A DNA stretch of 6,601 bases from Chloroflexota bacterium (GCA_016219235.1 JACRBO010000710.1:1-6601), one strand, 5' to 3'; positions 1 to 6,079 are shown, counted from the stretch's first letter. Program-made: numbers and translations. The notes: a model not told the origin generated them from the letters alone.

Positions 1-1
1 T

Positions 2-319
2 GGCGCAATCGCATTGCCCGCCATCGGCATCGTTACCGAAGATTACGGTCGCACGCATTACTATGTCGCAGCCACGTATTTTCTGGCGACGCCGCTAGGG
101 TACATCCTGCTGGGCGGCGCAATGATCCGACGCAGCGATCGGGTGGCGGGCAGCCTGTCGATGGCGGCGGGGCTTGCGGCCATCCTTGCCATTGCGCTGG
201 TGCCGCACAAACGCATCGCCGTGCCGGAGATTCTGGCCGCGACGATCATGGGCGCGTGGACGTTTGCAATGAGCGTGAAACTATTGATCGGATCACCAGA
301 CCGATCTGTGGAGGTGTAA
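2..319 (+). CDS. C-terminal part of a DUF998-like integral membrane protein (5' end outside window)
   Basis: The frame is open from the left edge (codon at 2) to TAA at 317-319, so only the last 105 codons are seen. A TTG at 14 could be read as a start but is more likely internal, because the frame continues upstream. The visible part has three hydrophobic segments, roughly YYVAATYFLATPLGYILLGG, VAGSLSMAAGLAAILAIALV and VPEILAATIMGAWTFAMSVK. An acidic/histidine stretch (TEDYGRTHYY) precedes the first, and RRSDR lies between the first and second. From memory this matches the C-terminal half of the DUF998 family: an HY motif before a membrane segment, then an AVPE(I/L)-A..W segment near the end. 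That family has no firmly known function. The stop is 2 nt before the next start, so the two are co-transcribed. Membrane location is secure; the family call is tentative. Confidence 0.65.
   Translation, partial: GAIALPAIGIVTEDYGRTHYYVAATYFLATPLGYILLGGAMIRRSDRVAGSLSMAAGLAAILAIALVPHKRIAVPEILAATIMGAWTFAMSVKLLIGSPDRSVEV
310..316 (+). promoter_or_regulatory. Shine-Dalgarno site fixing the start of the next gene at 322
   Basis: GGAGGTG lies 5 nt upstream of ATG at 322. It overlaps the last codons of the upstream membrane protein gene. It decides against an in-frame upstream start near 256, which would lie inside the upstream gene and has no such site. It also suggests translation passes directly from one gene to the next. 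Confidence 0.8.
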
Positions 320-321
320 CT

Positions 322-1524
322 ATGGCTAAGCGCAGCAAACCCTCAAAGGAAAAGAAACAGGCCGAACGTGATCGGCGGAAGCGGTTGGCCGCCGAACAGA
401 AAACACAGCACCAAAACCAGTTGATGCGCGATCTGGCCTTCTACGCTGACCGCAATTTGTTCGAGTCAGAAGCCGCCTGGAGTGAGGCCGCCACCGAAGC
501 CCTGTGGGCAAGCCAGAATTGGCGCGACGAACCGGAGTTTGCCGGGCTGGCTTTTGACATCTACGCCAGCGGCCAGGTGATGATGGACACGTGGGAACAG
601 CTGCAGATCGACGTAGAGGCGCTCAAGCAGCTGTCCGATGATGAACGCGACGACAAAGGCTTTGAATTGCACGCCGCGGCCATCTCGCATGTCCTGACGC
701 CCGAATTCAAGCACGATTTCTTTACGCGGCTCGATCGGTTTCGCCAGCGGCTGCGCGCCCGGCACGAGCGGGAACAGCTGGCGCAGGCGGCCATGGTACA
801 TCTAGTACTGGAGACCAGCGCCGGCAGTGCCGAAGTCGGCGACATGGCCTGGGCTGAATGTATGCTGGTGTATGGCGTCTTCATCGAAGCCGTGCAGCGG
901 TTCGTTGACCTGTCCGAAGCGGCCGGCGCGCTGGTCGAAAACTCCAACATCGCCGACCCCGATGTCTTGTTGGATCAACTCGCCACGGGCGACAGCGATC
1001 CGCAGACAGCGGCGCTCGTCGAGAAGGCCAGACAAACGCCGGGCCTGATGGATTTTCTGCAACATCAAAGCGATCAGTTGATCGACACGGCGCTGCAGAC
1101 CATTTTGGACGACCGGTTGCAGCTGGAACTCTTTACGGCAGAAGATTTGCTGGACTTCCAACAAGCGTTTATCGCAGCCCTTTCGACTGTGCGCGTCGAT
1201 CTTGACCTGACCAGGCCGGACCGGCTGACCGATCGGCAAGTTCAGCGTGTCGCCGAAAGCATCGACAACGCCGCGCGCGATTGGCTCGATGCGTTGGACG
1301 AAGCGCGCGTTACCGAGCTCTACACCGTCGCCCGCCAGCGGCTGACCGAATTCGCACACCAGTCCGACGAGATTGCTCCGCAGGCGGCCATGCTGCTGCC
1401 GCTGGTCGCCGATGACGATGATGAACTCCCCGGCGACAATGACGTATTCGTATATACCCTGTTGCGCCAGCATCGCCGCCTGACGCTGGCCCAGACGTCA
1501 GATTCAGCTATGGATGCCGCATGA
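322..1524 (+). CDS. Hypothetical soluble helical protein, 400 aa
   Basis: I do not recognise this protein. The start at 322 is chosen from the GGAGGTG site 5 nt upstream; an in-frame extension to 256 would overlap the previous gene by 64 nt. The N-terminus (residues 2-28) is strongly basic and low in complexity (KRSKPSKEKKQAERDRRKR), as in nucleic-acid-binding or ribosome-associated tails. The rest is rich in Ala, Leu, Asp, Glu, Gln and Arg and reads as mostly alpha helix. There is no signal peptide, membrane segment, P-loop or cysteine cluster. An acidic run (DDDD, 364-367) sits about 33 residues from the end. Its tight placement between a membrane protein and cofE suggests a shared operon but does not reveal a function. 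The stop overlaps the cofE start as ATGA. The reading frame is confident; the role is unknown. Confidence 0.85.
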   Translation: MAKRSKPSKEKKQAERDRRKRLAAEQKTQHQNQLMRDLAFYADRNLFESEAAWSEAATEALWASQNWRDEPEFAGLAFDIYASGQVMMDTWEQLQIDVEALKQLSDDERDDKGFELHAAAISHVLTPEFKHDFFTRLDRFRQRLRARHEREQLAQAAMVHLVLETSAGSAEVGDMAWAECMLVYGVFIEAVQRFVDLSEAAGALVENSNIADPDVLLDQLATGDSDPQTAALVEKARQTPGLMDFLQHQSDQLIDTALQTILDDRLQLELFTAEDLLDFQQAFIAALSTVRVDLDLTRPDRLTDRQVQRVAESIDNAARDWLDALDEARVTELYTVARQRLTEFAHQSDEIAPQAAMLLPLVADDDDELPGDNDVFVYTLLRQHRRLTLAQTSDSAMDAA

Positions 1525-2279
1525 ACCCCATCCACATCCTGCCGCTCACCGGCCTCCCGCTCATTCAACCCGGCGACGATCTGGCTCGCCTGCTGGGCGA
1601 CGCGATCGTACGCACGGGCGGCCTGCTCGAACACGACGTGCTGGTGCTGGCCCAGAAGATCGTCAGCAAAGCCGAAGGCCGCTACGTCGATCTGGAGACG
1701 GTAACGCCGTCCGCTCACGCTAAAGCCGTGGCGCTGCAATGCGACAAAGACCCGCGCTTGATCGAAGTGATTTTGTCTGAAAGCGAAGCCGTGGTGCGCG
1801 TGCGCCCCGGCCTGATCATCACCCGGCATCGATTGGGCTTCATTTCGGCGAATGCGGGTGTCGATCGCAGCAACGTCGCGCCCGACGGGATCGATCGGGT
1901 GCTGCGCCTGCCGGAAAATCCCGATCGATCCGCGCAGCAAATCCGGGCCGCCCTGTGCGAACGATTTGGCATTGATCTCGGCGTGATCATCGCCGACAGC
2001 CATGGCCGCCCGCATCGCATGGGCACCGTGGGGGTGGCGATCGGCCTATCGGGTGTGCCGGGCCTGGAAGATTGGCGTGGTCGCAAAGATTTGTTTGGCT
2101 ACACGCTGCAACACACCGAAGTTGGCACCGCCGATCAAATCGCCGCGGCGGCCACGCTGTTGTTGGGCCAGGCCGCCGAATCGATTCCAGCCGTCATCGT
2201 GCGCGGCGCGCTGGTCGAGGCGCGGGACGGATCGGCGCAGGAGATCAATCGGCCACGCGAACTGGACTTGTTTCCTTAA
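1521..2279 (+). CDS. cofE: Coenzyme F420-0:L-glutamate ligase (CofE)
   Basis: The enzyme adds L-glutamate residues by gamma linkage to F420-0, using GTP and divalent metal, in the last stage of coenzyme F420 synthesis in the cytoplasm. The 252-residue length fits a stand-alone CofE, not a two-domain FbiB with a C-terminal nitroreductase-like part. Family motifs appear in order: PLTGLPLIQPGDDL near the N-terminus, LVLAQKIVSKAEGR (41-54), GFISANAGVDRSNV (106-119) with likely metal/substrate residues D115 and N118, LPENPDRSA (130-138), ADSHGRPHRMG (158-168) with D159, GRKDLFGYTLQHTEVGTADQIAAAA (187-211) and PAVIVRGALVEARDG near the end. The ATG overlaps the previous stop (ATGA) and has no strong ribosome binding site, so translational coupling is likely. 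DSHGRPHR differs slightly from the more common DTFGRPWR form. No other F420 gene is visible here. Confidence 0.9.
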   Translation: MNPIHILPLTGLPLIQPGDDLARLLGDAIVRTGGLLEHDVLVLAQKIVSKAEGRYVDLETVTPSAHAKAVALQCDKDPRLIEVILSESEAVVRVRPGLIITRHRLGFISANAGVDRSNVAPDGIDRVLRLPENPDRSAQQIRAALCERFGIDLGVIIADSHGRPHRMGTVGVAIGLSGVPGLEDWRGRKDLFGYTLQHTEVGTADQIAAAATLLLGQAAESIPAVIVRGALVEARDGSAQEINRPRELDLFP

Positions 2280-2282
2280 ACT

Positions 2283-2310
2283 TTGCGTTTTAGGGGCGAT
2301 GTTGTAAACT
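2283..2310 (+). promoter_or_regulatory. Possible sigma-70-type promoter for the receiver-ATPase gene
   Basis: TTGCGT (2283-2288) and TAAACT (2305-2310) are separated by 16 nt. This would start transcription near 2317, about 26 nt before the ATG at 2343. The site starts 4 nt after the cofE stop. A short inverted repeat GGGGC/GCCCC (2293-2297 and 2312-2316) brackets the -10 element and could be an operator or chance. The -35 matches consensus only in its first three bases. Read-through from the cofE operon is also possible, since no convincing terminator lies between. Confidence 0.4.
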
Positions 2311-2342
2311 AGCCCCATCCTGATCGCTACCGAGCGTCCGCC

Positions 2343-3452
2343 ATGCCTGGACAAAAAATTCTCGTCGTCGATGATGATCCCAATTTGCTGCGGCTGGTCG
2401 AGTTGATTCTGCGGCGCGCGCAATACACTGTGATCACGTCGACGACCGGCGAGATCGGCATCGATATGGCGCGCGACGAGAAGCCGGACCTGGTGCTGAT
2501 GGATGTGATGCTGCCCGGCATCGACGGCTTTCAGGCGGTCAAACAGATCCGTCAAATCCCCGAGTGTGCCAACATCCCGATCGTGTTTCTCTCGGCCTCG
2601 GACTCCACCGAATCCAAGGTCAAAGGCTTGCGCGGCGGCGGCAACGATTACATCACCAAGCCCGTCAAGACCGGCGAATTGCTGGCTCGCCTGGAGGCGC
2701 ATCTGCGTTCCAAGTCCATCACCGTGGGCCAAATCATTACCGTCTTTGGCAGCAAACCTGGCGTGGGGACTACCACGCTGGTCGTCAACCTGGCGCTGGC
2801 CTTGCAGCAAACCACCCAGAAGAAAGTGCTGGTGGTGGACTGGCAGCGACCCCTGGGCGACGTGGCCTTTGCGTTGGGCCTGCCGGAAGTGCGCTCGCTG
2901 GAATTTTTGCTGGGCCGCGCGCAAAACCTGGATGAGGACACGCTGATCGATCTGGCGCCGCAGTACGCGCCTGAAGTGTGGGTGGTGCCCGGCGCGACCA
3001 CGTACAACACGGCCGGCTTGATGACGCGCAAAGCGCTGACCACCATTACCAAAGTGGCGCGGCTCAAAGCCGACTACGTGTTGATCGATGCCGGCGCGTT
3101 CTTAGGTTGGGAAGAACCGCCGTTGACGCCGCGCGGCGAGGGCCTAAATCTGTGCGTGCTGACGCCCGAAGCCATGGCCGTGCGCCGCGCCGCCCAGGTG
3201 GCCGAGGCCGTGCGCAACCGCGACAGTATCTTCTGGTTCATGCTCAACCATTATCCCGCCGCCGGGCCGTCCACCCCGGAACAGATCGAAGTGCTGCTGG
3301 GTGCACCGCTGCAAGGCCACATTTTGGTGGGCGAGATGCAGCGCGATCCGCACCTGAACCCTGCCCCGCCCTTCTACCGGCGCGATCCCTACTCGGACTT
3401 TTCACAGGGCCTGGAACGCATCGCCGATCACATCCACAAAGTTACGGCCTGA
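2343..3452 (+). CDS. Receiver domain fused to CpaE/TadZ-like MinD-family ATPase
   Basis: Two domains are visible in 369 residues. Residues 4-122 are a canonical response-regulator receiver: acidic pocket D10-D12, phospho-acceptor D54 in LMDVMLPGIDGF, switch residue S84 and K106 in TKP. Residues 130-369 resemble the MinD/ParA fold of CpaE and TadZ. GSKPGVGTTT (136-145) is a deviant Walker A that keeps signature lysine K138 but has Thr where MinD has the P-loop lysine, as is usual in CpaE. KVLVVDWQRPLGDVAFALGL (161-180) is the A' region with D166, and YVLIDAG (245-251) is Walker B-like with D249. CpaE-type proteins place Tad/Flp pilus machinery at the pole; their N-terminal receiver is often degenerate, while here all key residues remain. 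No tad/cpa genes or histidine kinase are in the window, so the target is unknown. There is no clear Shine-Dalgarno site. A hairpin terminator follows 17 nt after the stop. Confidence 0.88.
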   Translation: MPGQKILVVDDDPNLLRLVELILRRAQYTVITSTTGEIGIDMARDEKPDLVLMDVMLPGIDGFQAVKQIRQIPECANIPIVFLSASDSTESKVKGLRGGGNDYITKPVKTGELLARLEAHLRSKSITVGQIITVFGSKPGVGTTTLVVNLALALQQTTQKKVLVVDWQRPLGDVAFALGLPEVRSLEFLLGRAQNLDEDTLIDLAPQYAPEVWVVPGATTYNTAGLMTRKALTTITKVARLKADYVLIDAGAFLGWEEPPLTPRGEGLNLCVLTPEAMAVRRAAQVAEAVRNRDSIFWFMLNHYPAAGPSTPEQIEVLLGAPLQGHILVGEMQRDPHLNPAPPFYRRDPYSDFSQGLERIADHIHKVTA

Positions 3453-3469
3453 TCTGCCTCACCCCCCGG

Positions 3470-3520
3470 CCCCCTCTCCCGAAATCGCAAAGATGATTTC
3501 GGGAGAGGGGGAGTGTTTTT
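3470..3520 (+). terminator. 17-bp stem hairpin after the receiver-ATPase gene; copy 1 of a stop-adjacent repeat
   Basis: The left arm 3470-3486 and right arm 3495-3511 are perfectly complementary over 17 bp, with the 8-nt loop GCAAAGAT. Five T residues follow at 3516-3520, four bases after the stem, so it probably acts as an intrinsic terminator although the T run is slightly displaced. The stem is preceded by GCCTCACCC (3456-3464), only 3 nt after the stop codon. The same arrangement occurs after the lipoprotein gene (copy 2, 4743-4800, other strand). Confidence 0.7.
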
Positions 3521-3565
3521 CTTGTAGTATGGATTCGCTAATTCACATCCTCCTGGAGGTTACTC

Positions 3566-4534
3566 ATGTTCTTCGATCTACCCATCGAGCAATTGCGTGT
3601 CTACCGTCCCGATCGGATCGAGCCGCCCGATTTCGAGTCGTTCTGGGCGCAGACGTTGAGTGAAGCGCGAGCGTTTGATCTGAATCCGATCTTTGTGCCC
3701 ATCGACAATGGCTTAGCCTTGATCGACACGTTCGATGTGACGTTCAGCGGCTATGGCGGACAACCGATCAAGGGCTGGTTGAATGTGCCGAAAAATCGAG
3801 CGAGCCGCTTGCCGTGCGTGGTCGAGTACATCGGTTATGGCGGCGGGCGCGGCCTGCCCATCGATTGGCTGACGTGGAGTGTGGCGGGTTACGCGCACTT
3901 GATCATGGACACGCGTGGCCAGGGCAGCACGTGGCGCAGCGGCGACACACCCGACGTGGAAGAGGGCGGATCGAATCCGCAGCATCCGGGCTTTATGACA
4001 CGCGGCATCTTGAAGCCGCAGACGTACTACTATCGGCGCGTGTTCGTGGATGCGGTGCGCGCCATCGAGACGGCGCGCTCATTTGACGGCGTCGATCCCG
4101 ATCGCATCGCGGTGCGCGGCGGCAGTCAGGGCGGCGGCATCAGCGTGGCCGTGAGCGGCCTCGTGCCGAATCTGATGGCCGTCATGCCGGATGTGCCGTT
4201 CCTGTGCCACTATCGCACCGCGACGGAGATCACAGACGGTTATCCGTATCAGGAGATCACCCACTATTGCAAGGTACATCGCACGCAGATCGAGACGGTG
4301 TTCAATACGCTCTCGTATTTCGACGGGCTGAACTTCGCCGCGCGCGCCACCGCGCCCGCGTTGTTCTCTGTGGGCCTGATGGACGAGATTTGCCCGCCGC
4401 GCACGGTGTTTGCCGCCTACAACCATTATGCCGGGCCGAAGCACATCATCGAATGGGCGTACAATCATCACGAGGGCGGCGATACGTATCAGGTGGCGGA
4501 GCAGATGAAGTTTTTGAGGGGCGTCATCGAATAG
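3566..4534 (+). CDS. CE7-family acetyl esterase (acetyl xylan esterase / cephalosporin-C deacetylase type)
   Basis: The predicted activity is removal of O-acetyl groups from short xylo-oligosaccharides or similar small acetyl esters. The 322-residue length is normal for CE7 enzymes. It has an alpha/beta-hydrolase fold with nucleophile S187 in GGSQGGG (185-191), acid D273 in GLMDEICPP (270-278) and histidine H302 in YNHHEGG (299-305). Oxyanion residues are probably Y91 in YIGYGGGRG and Q188. The RGQGST motif (117-122) and the N-terminal [10 protein letters not shown] (22-31) are also typical of the family. There is no signal peptide, so it acts in the cytoplasm, as CE7 enzymes usually do. The ATG is supported by TGGAGGT (3554-3560) 5 nt upstream. 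TAGTAT at 3525-3530 could be a -10 box but lacks a -35. The gene stands alone between two repeat-bearing gaps. Native substrate cannot be read from the sequence. Confidence 0.9.
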   Translation: MFFDLPIEQLRVYRPDRIEPPDFESFWAQTLSEARAFDLNPIFVPIDNGLALIDTFDVTFSGYGGQPIKGWLNVPKNRASRLPCVVEYIGYGGGRGLPIDWLTWSVAGYAHLIMDTRGQGSTWRSGDTPDVEEGGSNPQHPGFMTRGILKPQTYYYRRVFVDAVRAIETARSFDGVDPDRIAVRGGSQGGGISVAVSGLVPNLMAVMPDVPFLCHYRTATEITDGYPYQEITHYCKVHRTQIETVFNTLSYFDGLNFAARATAPALFSVGLMDEICPPRTVFAAYNHYAGPKHIIEWAYNHHEGGDTYQVAEQMKFLRGVIE

Positions 4535-4558
4535 TCTCGAATCAACGAATGGGCGAGC

Positions 4559-4704
4559 CAAGCATCCTGAGCGGAACAGAGTGAAGTCGAAGGAGCGGGT
4601 AGCGCCACACATCGCGTCGTCGTGTTCAAGCCGCGTCCTTCGACTGCGTTCTGCGAACCCTTCGACTTCGCTCAGGGCACGCAGAACTCCGCTCAGGATG
4701 CTTG
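4559..4704. repeat. 146-bp palindromic repeat (CCTGAGCGAAGTCGAAGG type, MITE/REP-like)
   Basis: The ends form a perfect 17-bp inverted repeat: 4559-4575 (CAAGCATCCTGAGCGGA) and 4688-4704. Inside are a 10-bp pair (4585-4594 with 4636-4645), an 8-bp pair (4648-4655 with 4680-4687), and a central unit at 4658-4677 that reads CCCTGAGCGAAGTCGAAGGG on the minus strand. The left arm carries the same unit interrupted by about 9 nt, TCCTGAGCG...GAAGTCGAAGGA (4564-4594). No open frame or transposase is present. It lies in the gap between two convergent genes, where small non-autonomous repeats are tolerated. It could be folded RNA, a small mobile element or both; copy number elsewhere is unknown. Confidence 0.65.
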
Positions 4705-4742
4705 CGTAACCTACAACCGTTTACATCGATCAACAACACACG

Positions 4743-4800
4743 CCCCTCGCCTGAAATCACGCATTTAACTTCAGGCGAGGGGGCTACGCAAGGGTGAGGC
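4743..4800 (-). repeat. 13-bp stem hairpin after the lipoprotein gene; copy 2 of the stop-adjacent repeat
   Basis: Arms 4743-4755 and 4770-4782 pair perfectly over 13 bp around a 14-nt loop. Read on the minus strand, GCCTCACCC (4800-4792) comes 7 nt after the lipoprotein stop and leads into CCCCCTCGCC, as in copy 1 at 3456-3511. There is no clear T run on either strand, so termination is plausible from position but not shown by sequence. Confidence 0.6.
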
Positions 4801-4807
4801 GTGCGGG

Positions 4808-5773
4808 CTAGTTTTCTGGAAGGATGAAGGTGCTAAGGTTGACCAGTCTATCGCCGACGGTCAGTTGCAGTTCGTAGACGCCCGCTTCCAACGGCGAATC
4901 ATCCGTGTTGAAGAAACTGATCCAGTTTTGCTCGGTTTCGCCCAGATCCCAGGTGTGCAGTTTGGGATCGGTGGCGGGTTCATCGTTGTAGAACCACTGC
5001 GAGGCCCACTCGGTGCCGGACGCCATGTTGATGCCGCTGAAGAAGGCGTAAGCGGTCCTGGTGCCGGCCGGCAGGAATGGATCGCTGACATCCGCCGGAT
5101 CGATCGGTTCGTCGTTCTTGGAAACGTCGGGCGCAAACACGATCGGGCCGAAGGTGGGTTCGCCCAAAGCGTAAGGCTCCACGGTAAACGTGCCGGATTG
5201 CAGCAGTTGATCGTCGACGTATAAGTTCAACTGCCAGTCACCGGGAGAAATGCCCTCATCGTTGTAGACGGTGATCCACCAGACACCTCGTCCGCCCGCC
5301 GCCTTGGTGTCCCATTCGTGGTCGCTAACCAGGTCAGGCAGGACTTCGCCATCCAACAGCCACTCACTGCGCCAGATATCGCCGGTCTTCAAGCCCTTGC
5401 CCGCGAAGACCGCATGGATCAGCGTGACGCCTTCCGGGAAGGCGGAGCGGACATCGACGGGTGTCTCGTTGTCCAGCAAGACGCTGGCCGCAAAGACGAT
5501 GTCACCGAAGGACGGCGTGTTCAAGGCCCCTGCTGTCTTGGGTGTGGGCTGGGCCGCCGGAACGTCCGTAGCTTGTGGCTCAGCCGTAGGCTTCGGCGCA
5601 GAGGTGGCTTTGGGGGCCTCCTTGGGCGCTGCGGCAGTTTGGGTGGCGAAGATGCTGCTTGCGACCTGGGTCGCCAGCGCGTTCACATCGGGCGTGGGCG
5701 AGGCGGCTGCGCCGCCGCCGCAGGCAGTGATGATTATGACGAGACACATCAATACGACAAGGCTCTGCTTCAT
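4808..5773 (-). CDS. Secreted lipoprotein with two tandem beta-rich domains, function unknown
   Basis: The start at 5773 follows GGGAGGAG (5783-5776). Residues 1-18 form a lipoprotein signal: MKQ, a hydrophobic run, and lipobox ITAC with C18 as the lipidated cysteine, followed by GGG. Residues 26-37 (PTPDVNALATQV) and an Ala/Pro/Thr/Lys-rich linker to about residue 86 separate the anchor from the folded part. Residues 87-199 and 206-320 are two copies of one domain. Shared anchors are P(S/T)FG-IVFA, then a (V/F)FxG...GxxWxSxW pattern with DGE/NDE, a central W...G segment, and G...L.L.V.D.L...TF at the end. The domain is mostly beta strand, rich in aromatic and acidic residues, and resembles small extracellular sandwich domains, but I cannot name a family. 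It is probably anchored outside the cell membrane, perhaps for ligand or carbohydrate binding (inference). It is transcribed divergently from the glucosidase gene. Confidence 0.85.
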   Translation of the reverse strand: MKQSLVVLMCLVIIITACGGGAAASPTPDVNALATQVASSIFATQTAAAPKEAPKATSAPKPTAEPQATDVPAAQPTPKTAGALNTPSFGDIVFAASVLLDNETPVDVRSAFPEGVTLIHAVFAGKGLKTGDIWRSEWLLDGEVLPDLVSDHEWDTKAAGGRGVWWITVYNDEGISPGDWQLNLYVDDQLLQSGTFTVEPYALGEPTFGPIVFAPDVSKNDEPIDPADVSDPFLPAGTRTAYAFFSGINMASGTEWASQWFYNDEPATDPKLHTWDLGETEQNWISFFNTDDSPLEAGVYELQLTVGDRLVNLSTFILPEN

Positions 5774-5829
5774 GGCTCCTCCCTGGGACTATGCTGTAAG
5801 CTGCGAGTGAATTGTCGGGCTGCGATTGT

Positions 5830-5864
5830 CGGATTTGAACCTCGCCCTGACCGAGGAAAATCCG
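5830..5864 (-). promoter_or_regulatory. Stem-loop in the predicted 5' leader of the lipoprotein mRNA
   Basis: CGGATTT (5830-5836) pairs with AAATCCG (5858-5864), and inside it CCTCG (5840-5844) pairs with CGAGG (5852-5856). This gives 12 bp with a small asymmetric internal loop and a 7-nt apical loop. It begins right at the start site expected from the -10 box at 5878-5873, so it would cap the mRNA 5' end and may stabilise it. The ribosome binding site is about 45 nt further down and not part of the stem. Confidence 0.45.
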
Positions 5865-5872
5865 TTGATCGG

Positions 5873-5881
5873 ATTATAGCA
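5873..5881 (-). promoter_or_regulatory. Extended -10 promoter for the lipoprotein gene
   Basis: On the minus strand the sequence reads TGCTATAAT (5881-5873): a perfect TATAAT with the TGn extension. The region 17 nt upstream has no good -35, which fits an extended -10 promoter. The start site would be near 5866, giving a leader of about 93 nt before ATG at 5773. Confidence 0.55.
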
Positions 5882-5883
5882 GA

Positions 5884-5912
5884 TTGACAAATCGACGCGC
5901 TGGGCTTAAGAC
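5884..5912 (+). promoter_or_regulatory. Possible promoter for the GH13 gene (consensus -35, weak -10)
   Basis: TTGACA (5884-5889) is a perfect -35. With 17-nt spacing the -10 would be TAAGAC (5907-5912), only three of six matches. TACATT at 5913-5918 is an alternative with too long a spacer. The -35 lies only 2 nt from the minus-strand extended -10 element, so the two promoters are back to back and polymerases would compete. The leader to ATG 6104 would be about 185 nt. Confidence 0.4.
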
Positions 5913-5928
5913 TACATTCAGAGGGCCA

Positions 5929-6079
5929 GCGAATGGATTCGCGCCAACGACAACACAAAGCCGACCTCCGTCGGCCGGGCTTGAGTCGGCGCAAGCCGAC
6001 TTCGTGTTACTGTTGCTGCGATTTCATCGCCGGAGGCGTGCAACATGGATGCCCGACCGCTTCGCGAACACTCGGGCAT
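5929..6079 (+). repeat. Run of small hairpins and palindromes in the leader of the GH13 gene
   Basis: Five inverted repeats occur in 151 nt: GCGAAT/ATTCGC (5929-5942, 2-nt gap); GCCGAC/GTCGGC (5960-5975, 4-nt loop); AGTCGGC-GCAA-GCCGACT (5984-6001, a 7-bp stem with a GNRA-type loop); GCGAT/ATCGC (6018-6030); and ATGCCCGA/TCGGGCAT (6049-6079), which encloses the palindrome TTCGCGAA (6061-6068). A further arm pair (5952-5956 with 6004-6008) could enclose the second and third. No coding frame fits. It may be a structured leader, a set of operators, or a dispersed intergenic repeat. The rest of the gap 5774-6103 holds the promoters and leader hairpin listed separately. Confidence 0.5.

Noticed and set aside
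256..321. An N-terminal extension of the 400-aa protein starting at 256.
   Set aside because: It would overlap the upstream gene by 64 nt and has no ribosome binding site. GGAGGTG at 310-316 clearly serves the ATG at 322.
802..2015. Long minus-strand open frames opposite the 400-aa protein and cofE.
   Set aside because: They are shadows produced by GC-rich codon use; cofE is verified by its family motifs on the + strand and the operon spacing supports that strand.
2293..2316. GGGGC/GCCCC inverted repeat after cofE as a terminator.
   Set aside because: The stem is only 5 bp with a 14-nt loop and no T run, and it overlaps a promoter-like sequence.
5831..5841. GGATTTGAACC resembles the reverse complement of a tRNA T-loop.
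   Set aside because: The T-stem would pair in only about two positions, and no matching acceptor, anticodon or D arms are found on the minus strand. It is better explained as part of the leader hairpin.
5271..5887. Long open frames on the + strand opposite the lipoprotein gene.
   Set aside because: They are antisense shadows with low-complexity translations. The minus-strand gene has a signal peptide, lipobox and ribosome binding site.
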